DNA of 21,294 bases from JBKHBT01 sp046542255 (GTDB lineage Bacteria > UBP14 > UBA6098 > JBKHBT01): contig JBKHBT010000057.1 of assembly GCA_046542255.1 (NCBI GenBank), forward strand, positions 1-21,294, given 5' to 3'. Shown piece after piece: positions 15,679 through 21,294 of this stretch (its first letter is position 1; each line of letters starts with the position of its first letter). Under the pieces are notes generated by a model that did not search any database, was not told the origin of the DNA, and saw nothing but the letters and a program-made list of their open reading frames with translations. The translations under genes and the position numbers were made by a program.

Positions 15679-16914
15679 ATGCTGAAAAAGCTAGTTTTAT
15701 TGACCTTCTTACTCGCCATAACAGGCCTTGTATTTGGTATCGATGACGGCACACCTGCCGATCCGATTACCGGAACATCAACCGATGGCGGTTCAGAAGT
15801 TCTATCCGATGGCGGAGATGATACACCAGATGATCCCGCGCACTCTATGGAAAGTGCCGTAAATATTTACATTCACGTTATTTTAAGGCAGCCAGATGGC
15901 CCACCACCACCTGAAAATCTTGAAATTGTTGATGTCGATTATACTGAAGGCGCAGAAGAGGTTATCCTTAAAACAGACGTGATTCCGACAACACCAGGCG
16001 TGCCTGGTGATTGGTTCGATATGTGGCGTCGTCCAGATTGGCCGATGTACAGAGTATCTGACCTGGATTCAGCTACAATGCTGCTATCGCACGATCCTTC
16101 AAATAGAATGACAACGGATAACTTTTTCTTCGATTACTTTACTTTTGGCCTATGGTCAACATGGGGTTCGAAAGGTATCGGAGATCCTGATGTCAACTAT
16201 TATTATGTAGTTACCGCTGTTGACAGTAATGAGACAACTGAAGAAGTTACTTCTTCACCATATCCATCAAACTGTGTTGCCGAATATGACCAGGCCCTGG
16301 GTTTTGCTGATGCAGGTAATTTCAATATTATCTCTTATCCTGTCCAACACAATGCATACAGTGATGGTACTGATTTAGCAGGTTCCATACCATCAGCCAC
16401 TGAACTCAAAAAGCATGACGCAGGTACACAGTCTTGGGTTACTGTAGCCCGTAAAATGGGTTCATCATGGATCCCAATTGGTGATGTGACAATTGAAGTA
16501 GGTTTCGTATATGGCATAACTGTCAATGGATCAGTAGCAGATGAGGTATTCCATGCAAATACACCAGGATATATTGCAGAACCCGGTGCTTCATCTATTC
16601 CATTTATCTTTCCACCAGACGGTTGGGACGGTCTTGCAGAGAACTGGATGATGGTACCTATGAGATATACATATGAGAAAAAAGAAGAACTTGGAAGAGA
16701 TGTCTATTTCAAAGATCTTGGTCGGGATATTACAGACCGCTTTGGTATGATTACGACTTCAATAAAGACTTGGGATCCAAGCACACAAACTGCAGTTACG
16801 GTTGCAAGGTATGTTACAGGACCGGGTTGGGTACTTGATAATGCAGCACTACCTGGCCAGCCAATGGCTGTAATGGTTAATGCCAGCACTGCTGATGTTT
16901 GGCCAGAATTTTAA
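15679..16914 (+). CDS. Exported protein with Fn3-like domain and duplicated C-terminal module
   Basis: 411 aa. Signal peptide 1-20 (KK, hydrophobic core, GLVFG). The mature start is Gly/Asp/Thr-rich and acidic (21-58). Residues about 78-200 look like a fibronectin type III-like sandwich, with a DPDVNYYYVVTAVDSN strand typical of such domains. Two related modules follow, 215-292 and 322-408. Both open with a strand (NIISYPV / NWMMVPM) and share a W-D-x-(G/S)-T-Q-like turn, VTVAR, a GxxW and a final NxS-x-AD(E/V) stretch. There is no sorting tail: the protein ends shortly after the second module. The function is unknown. It has a strong promoter at 15602-15630 and AAGGGGG before the ATG, and is followed at 22 bp by the first of three paralogous secreted proteins. 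Confidence 0.75.
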   Translation: MLKKLVLLTFLLAITGLVFGIDDGTPADPITGTSTDGGSEVLSDGGDDTPDDPAHSMESAVNIYIHVILRQPDGPPPPENLEIVDVDYTEGAEEVILKTDVIPTTPGVPGDWFDMWRRPDWPMYRVSDLDSATMLLSHDPSNRMTTDNFFFDYFTFGLWSTWGSKGIGDPDVNYYYVVTAVDSNETTEEVTSSPYPSNCVAEYDQALGFADAGNFNIISYPVQHNAYSDGTDLAGSIPSATELKKHDAGTQSWVTVARKMGSSWIPIGDVTIEVGFVYGITVNGSVADEVFHANTPGYIAEPGASSIPFIFPPDGWDGLAENWMMVPMRYTYEKKEELGRDVYFKDLGRDITDRFGMITTSIKTWDPSTQTAVTVARYVTGPGWVLDNAALPGQPMAVMVNASTADVWPEF

Positions 16915-16936
16915 TAAAATTAGGAGGAATAAAACA

Positions 16937-17821
16937 ATGAAGAAAATAATTATTATATTAATGGCCCTATTATTGGTATCAGCGGCGTTTGCTAAAGAAG
17001 AAGATGCCGTTGACAATAAATGGACTCACTCAGTTACAATAGGATTAACCTATGGTGAAGGCTCAGCGCCGTCGGGTGACGATAATATGCCCACACCACA
17101 CGCCAATGTGGACCGAACCGAAAGCGGAGGTTGGTGTAGTTGGGTGCAATCTGGAATGTGGTTTGCAACCTGGTTATCCAAGGTAACCCCCTCTTACCAA
17201 GTTTCAGATACTTTCTTTGCTGGCGATATTAGTTATGATCATCAGTTTGCTTATGGATATTATTTTTCTGCCTTCAATTCCTATAAAACTGTCGGAAGGA
17301 CAGGGCCATTAGAAGTTGATGCTGGCGATACATTGCATTATAGATTCTGGTTCAATGATGGTACTACTGATTATTTTTGGTCATTAGATACTGTTTTTGC
17401 AGAATCACCAGGTGGTGGAAGTGGAGAATTCTATATAACCCGTGAAATGCAGGCTGCTGCAGATTATATGGGACCAACGGTTGAGCCGTGTTGGCCACCG
17501 ACAGCTGTGGATGAGCCCGGCCCGAACACCGTAAATACTCCAAGAGAATTCGATCTCGCACAGAATACGCCAAATCCATTCAATGCTAAAACTTCTATCG
17601 AATATGGCATTCCTGAAGATGGCGATGTAAGCCTTGATGTTTACGATATCGAAGGCAGAAAGATTACTACATTAGTAAATGAGTATCAGAGAGCTGGATT
17701 CTATTCAGTCGCCTGGGATGGCACCGATGATGGTGGCTCTGAAGTTTCCACCGGTTCATATTTCTACAAACTCAAATCCGGTGACTTCGAAGCAAAACAG
17801 AGAATGATTCTTCTGAAATAA
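16937..17821 (+). CDS. Secreted protein, GxCxW paralogue 1, with FlgD-Ig-like tail
   Basis: 294 aa from ATG 16937, which follows AGGAGGA. The frame is open from 16880, but that part overlaps the previous gene. Signal peptide 1-19 (AAFA cut site). Residues about 29-186 are the shared domain of this three-gene family: GWCSW (65-69), GMWFATW (73-79), VSDTFFAGD (89-97), GR (120-121), DTLHYRF (131-137), WSLDTVF (148-154) and C185. C67 and C185 may form a disulfide. A linker leads to a FlgD Ig-like/T9SS-like tail (about 210-294) with NTPNPFN, VSLDVYDIEGRKI, AWDGTDDGG and a GSYFYKLKSG end. I do not recognise the N-terminal domain. It is probably cotranscribed with the gene 22 bp upstream and is closed by a terminator at 17846-17876. 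Confidence 0.75.
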   Translation: MKKIIIILMALLLVSAAFAKEEDAVDNKWTHSVTIGLTYGEGSAPSGDDNMPTPHANVDRTESGGWCSWVQSGMWFATWLSKVTPSYQVSDTFFAGDISYDHQFAYGYYFSAFNSYKTVGRTGPLEVDAGDTLHYRFWFNDGTTDYFWSLDTVFAESPGGGSGEFYITREMQAAADYMGPTVEPCWPPTAVDEPGPNTVNTPREFDLAQNTPNPFNAKTSIEYGIPEDGDVSLDVYDIEGRKITTLVNEYQRAGFYSVAWDGTDDGGSEVSTGSYFYKLKSGDFEAKQRMILLK

Positions 17822-17845
17822 TAGAAGATATCTCACATAATTTCT

Positions 17846-17876
17846 GAAAACCCCGGTTTTGCCGGGGTTTTCTTTT
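17846..17876 (+). terminator. Rho-independent terminator
   Basis: An 11-bp perfect stem pairs 17846-17856 with 17862-17872 around a TTTTG loop, then TTTT (17873-17876). It lies 25 bp after the stop of the first paralogue and ends the transcript started at about 15637. Confidence 0.92.
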
Positions 17877-17902
17877 GGCATTTTTCAGCTTTTAACTATA
17901 TT
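17875..17902 (+). promoter_or_regulatory. Candidate promoter just after the terminator, close to the start codon
   Basis: TTGGCA (17875-17880, five of six), 16-base spacer, TATATT (17897-17902, five of six). The expected transcription start falls on the ATG at 17909. The gene has no Shine-Dalgarno, which fits a leaderless mRNA. Only 32 bases lie between the terminator and the ATG, so any promoter for this gene must be here or upstream of the terminator with read-through. Confidence 0.5.
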
Positions 17903-17908
17903 ACTTCT

Positions 17909-18451
17909 ATGAGCAAGCAGATTATGAGAAAAATATTACTGATTCTGTTAACGATTTCTTTGATTTATGGCTGGACTCATGCACTGTCTGTCAGATTACG
18001 CTATCCAGATGGAATTCCTTCTGGGGAAAGCAATCTACCAGAGAAAGATGGAAATGATGATAGAAATCAAAATGGCGGTTTCTGCAATTGGAAACATAAT
18101 GGCATGTGGTTTGCCGTCTGGGTAAGCAAGCCGGAGCCGAATTATCATGTGTCTGATACTTTCTTCCCCGGAGATGTTGACTGGGGACATGGATATTATG
18201 ATGAGATGGGCTATTATGTCTCATCACTTGATGTATTCAAAACAGTAGGTCGAAGATCGCAAATGAGAGTACAGGCTAATGACACACTTCATATGAGATT
18301 CCGATTCGAAAAAGGCAATGAAATTTTCATATGGGGACTCGATACTGTTTTCACAGAAGCACCAGGAGAAGGCACTGGCTCTGTTTATATTAATGCTAAT
18401 ATGGTGCCGATTGAAAAATATTATGGCCCAGTTTTCGAAGGCTGCGATTAA
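17909..18451 (+). CDS. Secreted protein, GxCxW paralogue 2, without tail
   Basis: 180 aa. Signal peptide in about 6-25 (MRKILLILLTISLIYG). The mature part is the family domain alone: GFCNW (57-61), GMWFAVW (65-71), VSDTFFPGD (81-89), GR (114-115), DTLHMRF (125-131), WGLDTVF (142-148), and C179 as the last residue but one. It is closest to paralogue 1, but stops where the linker and FlgD-like tail would begin, so it is either simply secreted or works as a partner of the tailed forms. The start is uncertain: ATG 17909 has no ribosome site and may be leaderless; ATG 17924 (M6) would give a more standard signal peptide. The stop is clean and I see no sign of a broken tail after it. Confidence 0.72.
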   Translation: MSKQIMRKILLILLTISLIYGWTHALSVRLRYPDGIPSGESNLPEKDGNDDRNQNGGFCNWKHNGMWFAVWVSKPEPNYHVSDTFFPGDVDWGHGYYDEMGYYVSSLDVFKTVGRRSQMRVQANDTLHMRFRFEKGNEIFIWGLDTVFTEAPGEGTGSVYINANMVPIEKYYGPVFEGCD

Positions 18452-18559
18452 TAACAAAGAAAAGTAGAAAAAGATTATCCTAAAAATTAGTATGATATTG
18501 AAATCTTACAGAAATTATATATCGATGTAATGAAAAAGCCGAAAGGATAGGAACGATCA

Positions 18560-19414
18560 ATGTTTAGAAAAAAAATTATAATTTTGTTGTTTTTAGGAAC
18601 TTCATTGATTATGGCTCAGCAGAATACATGGCAACTGGGTATTGCCGTTCAGATTAAAGCATCAGATGGCCATGTTCCATATGGAAGAAGTATTGGATGG
18701 TGGGAAAAGCCCGGCTGGGGCGTTTGTGCATGGCGCGATGATGGTATCAATTTCCAGACATGGATAACAGAGGTCGATCAGGGCATTGTCTCAGACTATT
18801 TCTATCCGGGCGATCAAGACTATAATTTTAACTATTATCCAAATCCCAAAGAAGGCTATGATTGGGGTATTTTGATAACATCGATGGATAGCTATTTCAA
18901 AAAGGGCCGCAAGGAAAAGCTCGGCTTTATGAATGATGATATATTGCATATTAGAATTTTCTATGATAATCCATTTACCGGAAGGCGAGAAATATGGTAT
19001 GCCGACACATCTTTTATAGATACACCTCCTTCGACTGGATATGTGGTTAAAGAATACCTTAGGCCAGTCCGGAAGGAAGATATACCTATCTATGAATGCT
19101 TCGCAGAAGGCTATACCGGCGATAATGCACCGGATTCTTTCTATTTCGATGTGCTTGCGGCAGAGCCAAGTAGCGAATTTATCACACAAATCGAATTTGG
19201 TATCCCAGAAGAGACGCAGGCAAAACTCACTGTCCACGACAAAGATGACAATATCGTAAAAGAGATGTTCGATGTGAACTATCTTCCCGGTCAATTTAAT
19301 ATCGAATGGACAGGTTTCGGCGATAATGGCTATAGAATCGATCCTGGAGTTTATGTATGCAAATTCGCGGCGGGAGATTTCAATGCGGAAAAACGTTTTG
19401 TTTATGTACAATAG
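18560..19414 (+). CDS. Secreted protein, GxCxW paralogue 3, with divergent tail
   Basis: 284 aa. Signal peptide 1-19 (LIMAQ cut region). The family domain runs to about 184 and is more diverged than in the other two: GVCAW (54-58), GINFQTW (62-68), VSDYFYPGD (77-85), GR (116-117), DILHIRI (127-133), WYADTSF (146-152), C180. The C-terminal part (about 200-284) resembles the FlgD-like tail of paralogue 1 (QIEFGIPEE, AKLTVHDKDDNIV, IEWTGFGDNG, GVYVCKFAAGDF) but lacks the NPNPFN-type opening and has an extra C267. A ribosome site (AGGATAGGA) precedes the ATG. It lies 108 bp after paralogue 2; no convincing promoter or terminator was seen in that gap. Function unknown. Confidence 0.74.
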   Translation: MFRKKIIILLFLGTSLIMAQQNTWQLGIAVQIKASDGHVPYGRSIGWWEKPGWGVCAWRDDGINFQTWITEVDQGIVSDYFYPGDQDYNFNYYPNPKEGYDWGILITSMDSYFKKGRKEKLGFMNDDILHIRIFYDNPFTGRREIWYADTSFIDTPPSTGYVVKEYLRPVRKEDIPIYECFAEGYTGDNAPDSFYFDVLAAEPSSEFITQIEFGIPEETQAKLTVHDKDDNIVKEMFDVNYLPGQFNIEWTGFGDNGYRIDPGVYVCKFAAGDFNAEKRFVYVQ

Positions 19415-19511
19415 ATAGTAGCCTTATGTAAGCGTTATGGCCGCACCCCCAGGATGATCTAAGATGATGCTAGTCGTACAATGTATAACTTTTTACAGTA
19501 TAAAAAATACC

Positions 19512-19649
19512 TTCAGCCCACAAATGCTTTGCCTTTAAGCCGGTGATTGAGCGGAGTATAAATCACTATACAGAGCGGAGTCGAAATCACCGGTTTAAAA
19601 GCAGAGCGATGCACTGAGCCTGGCCGAAGTGTCGAGGAGATCGGCTGAA
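19512..19649. repeat. Nested palindromic element with internal GAGCGGAG repeats
   Basis: The outer arms TTCAGCC (19512-19518) and GGCTGAA (19643-19649) enclose a long hairpin: 19534-19548 pairs with 19585-19599 over 15 positions (core CCGGTGATT/AATCACCGG, one G-T pair). Its loop holds two exact GAGCGGAG words (19549-19556, 19573-19580). After the hairpin, 19612-19631 is a short CACT/AGTG hairpin with a CTGAGCCTGGCCGAAG interior, a type of word seen in dispersed bacterial repeats. The element sits between two convergent genes, so it could act as a bidirectional transcription barrier. Confidence 0.75.
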
Positions 19650-19681
19650 AAAAACTCAAGATTCCCAGATGATGAGATAAT

Positions 19682-19710
19682 AAAAAAGGACGCCGTCAAA
19701 AGCGTCCTTT
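19682..19710 (-). terminator. Rho-independent terminator of the TPR lipoprotein gene
   Basis: AAAGGACGC (19685-19693) pairs with GCGTCCTTT (19702-19710) around an 8-base loop. On the minus strand the stem is followed by a T run (19682-19687). It lies 34 bp after the stop of the minus-strand gene. Confidence 0.9.
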
Positions 19711-19743
19711 AATACTCAAGATATATTTAAATAAATACTGTAC

Positions 19744-20910
19744 TTACAGCGAATCAAGAACCTTTTGCTTGACTGCCTCATCTCCTTTTGCCTGCTCTAT
19801 TATTTTGGGCAAGCGGTCTTTGATGGATGATGTTTTAACATCTTTCAATACATCTATGGCTTTCTGGGCATCGCCCTCTTCGATTGCCTTTAGGCCTTCA
19901 GCAATAGATAATGCAATAACTCCTAAAACTTTATCTTCTTTGCTTTTTCCGCCCTGCGCAAGCATCACAGCGTACCTTTCCCAGCCTGCTGGGAATCCCG
20001 GAAATTTCTCCGTCATGATTTTACCGATTTTAATACCATCTTCGAATCGCTTAGCATTCGAAAGGGCGATCATAAGATTGAAGTATCCGGAAGTGTCTTG
20101 TTCATTTTCTTCGATATATTTGCCGAAATTATCTGCGGCTTTATCGTAGTTTTCAATATCGTAGAATTCTGCGCCGAGCCTAAATGCAAGTAGCGCATTA
20201 TCCGGGTCGAGTTGTTGGGCTTTTTCCAGTGTTGCAATGGCTTTATCCTGTTGCTCGGCCACAGAATAGGCCTCTCCAAGTTGAATATAAACATGAGCAG
20301 AGTCGGGATAATGTTCCTGGATGTTTTCTAATACTTCGATTGCTTTTCGGGCATTTTCTGGCTTTTCGGTGCTCAGGTAAAACCTGGCAGTCTCCAGAGC
20401 AATAGGTAAATCAGTGGGATCGTGTTCGAGTGCTTTTTTATATGTTTCGATTGCTTTGTCGGGTTGGTCAAGTTTGGTATATGTATAACCTAGGTTTTTC
20501 CAGAAATTGCTATTATCTGGATTTATCTTTGTTGATAGTTCATACCATTCTAAAGCATCTTCCCACTGTTCTCTTTTGCTATATTTGACGCCTCTATTAA
20601 AAGCATCGGCTGCTGTGGATTGTCGCCAGTCTTTGATTTCTTCCGCATAGGATGAATCGACAGCGAGCGTTTTGTCGAATGCTTCATTCATTTGTTCGAA
20701 TGAATCTAATTCAGCGTAAACCTGTCCCAATAAATAATGAGCATTGGCATTACCCGGATATTTCTCCGAGGCCTGTTGCAATTGAACAAGAGCATCTTCA
20801 AAATTCTTCTGCTGAATATAGACCTTGGCTGATGTAATCTCTTTGGGATTACATCCCGATAGTAAAATTAAGAACAAACCGAGAAGAGCAATTAATGCTA
20901 TCTTCTTCAT
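19744..20910 (-). CDS. TPR repeat lipoprotein
   Basis: 388 aa. The signal peptide ends in a lipobox, LLSGC, with C20 as the lipidated residue, followed by N-P-K, so the protein is probably anchored in the outer membrane facing the periplasm. From about residue 28 to 300 it is built of tetratricopeptide repeats; clear units include AHYLLGQVYAELDS, FWKNLGYTYTKLDQPDKA and VYIQLGEAYSVAEQQDKA. The last 80 residues are helical without clear TPR spacing. Such lipoproteins commonly serve as scaffolds in envelope assembly or secretion; the partner is unknown here. The ATG has a perfect AAGGAGGT. It is a single gene with its own terminator. Confidence 0.88.
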   Translation of the reverse strand: MKKIALIALLGLFLILLSGCNPKEITSAKVYIQQKNFEDALVQLQQASEKYPGNANAHYLLGQVYAELDSFEQMNEAFDKTLAVDSSYAEEIKDWRQSTAADAFNRGVKYSKREQWEDALEWYELSTKINPDNSNFWKNLGYTYTKLDQPDKAIETYKKALEHDPTDLPIALETARFYLSTEKPENARKAIEVLENIQEHYPDSAHVYIQLGEAYSVAEQQDKAIATLEKAQQLDPDNALLAFRLGAEFYDIENYDKAADNFGKYIEENEQDTSGYFNLMIALSNAKRFEDGIKIGKIMTEKFPGFPAGWERYAVMLAQGGKSKEDKVLGVIALSIAEGLKAIEEGDAQKAIDVLKDVKTSSIKDRLPKIIEQAKGDEAVKQKVLDSL

Positions 20911-21143
20911 TGGACCTCCTTCGTCCTTTAATCAATTTTACTAAAATAAAAATATGTAATCCAAATTAATCAAGGAAAAACTCAATATTATGAAGACTTA
21001 TAAAAGATTATCCGTATTTATATACCTCGTTTCTGTTTTATCGGGATGTAAACTTTTCTATTTGCATGATATTAAGCAATTTATAGTTTTACTGAATTTA
21101 ACCTAAATAGTGAAATTCAATAAGTAGATAAACAAGACTATTG
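20911..21143. other. AT-rich intergenic region upstream of the TPR lipoprotein gene
   Basis: About 230 bases with no coding frame or RNA gene that I can support. It must hold the promoter of the minus-strand lipoprotein gene, but no hexamer pair with correct spacing stood out. It leads directly into the tandem array at 21144; together the gene-free stretch is 384 bases to the window end. Confidence 0.5.
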
Positions 21144-21294
21144 CCCTCGCTACAAAGCACTCGTCCCAATGCCCTCACTACAGAGCACTCGTCCCAATGG
21201 CCTCGCTACAAAGCACTCGTCCCAATGCCCTCACTACAGAGCACTCGTCCCAATGGCCTCGCTACAGAGCACTCGTCCCAATGGCCTCGCTACA
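21144..21294. repeat. 28-bp tandem repeat array, running off the window
   Basis: Five full units (21144-21171, 21172-21199, 21200-21227, 21228-21255, 21256-21283) and 11 bases of a sixth follow each other without spacers. The constant part is AGCACTCGTCCCAATG; variation is limited to unit positions 1 (C/G), 6 (G/A) and 12 (A/G). The units alternate in type, so a 56-bp higher-order repeat is visible. A length of 28 is not a multiple of three, so it is unlikely to encode a repeat protein. The right border is not seen. Confidence 0.95.

Larger units (their letters stand above)
19415..19743. other. 329-bp convergent intergenic region
   Basis: No gene was recognised. It holds the nested palindromic element (19512-19649) and the terminator of the TPR lipoprotein gene (19682-19710). 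The first 97 bases show no structure I can name. Confidence 0.6.

Noticed and set aside
16880..16936. Longer N-terminus for paralogue 1
   Set aside because: It overlaps the previous gene and would bury the signal peptide; ATG 16937 has AGGAGGA upstream.
18530..18550. Six-codon frame (MKKPKG) overlapping the ribosome site of paralogue 3
   Set aside because: Too short to support, with no own ribosome site and no run of a regulatory amino acid.
18791..19411. 206-aa open frame antisense to paralogue 3
   Set aside because: Rich in Ile, Cys and Arg as expected for the antisense of this composition; the plus-strand protein has a signal peptide and clear paralogues.
21144..21294. CRISPR array
   Set aside because: Units follow one another with no spacers, and no cas gene is present.

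Overview
The window looks like chromosomal DNA of an AT-rich, uncultured-type bacterium, probably of the FCB superphylum or a related candidate phylum (Cloacimonadota-like is my best guess, low confidence). The reasons are: exported proteins with C-terminal T9SS/FlgD-Ig-like sorting tails, a lipoprotein with a clear lipobox, strong AGGAGG-type ribosome binding sites before most genes, a housekeeping DUF177-rpmF-plsX-fabH-fabD cluster, and intergenic hairpin repeats. Both window ends lie in repeats (a 69-bp direct repeat at the left, a 28-bp tandem array at the right), so they may be contig ends.

Layout. 1-229: two copies of a hairpin-bearing repeat. 230-2306 (minus): a two-gene operon, a membrane protein that appears to fuse a VanZ-like domain to an Mth938-like domain, followed by a membrane-anchored TPR protein. 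2498-3880 (minus): aspartate ammonia-lyase/fumarase family enzyme. 4015-4518 (minus): small two-helix membrane protein with a PH-like tail. 4519-5026: intergenic region with a set of nested hairpins arranged as a large inverted repeat. 5027-5980 (plus): TudS/DUF523-DUF1722 protein. 6142-7833 (minus): biotin-dependent carboxyltransferase subunit (OadA/PycB/5S type) lacking its own biotin domain. 8118-12342 (plus): six-gene operon DUF177, rpmF, plsX, fabH, fabD and an ICMT-like membrane protein, which couples ribosome supply to the start of fatty acid and phospholipid synthesis, closed by a terminator at 12372-12398.

12398-19414 is the accessory part: a 933-aa exported protein with repeated cysteine-bearing Ig-like modules and a T9SS-type tail on the minus strand, and, divergent from it across a 479-bp region with a near-consensus promoter, four exported proteins. 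The first of these carries a duplicated C-terminal module. The other three are paralogues of a small secreted domain that I do not recognise, two with a FlgD-like tail and one without. This is the best candidate for something undescribed. 19744-20910 (minus): TPR lipoprotein with a clear terminator. The window ends in a 28-bp tandem array. No tRNA, rRNA, IS element, phage gene or CRISPR array was found.
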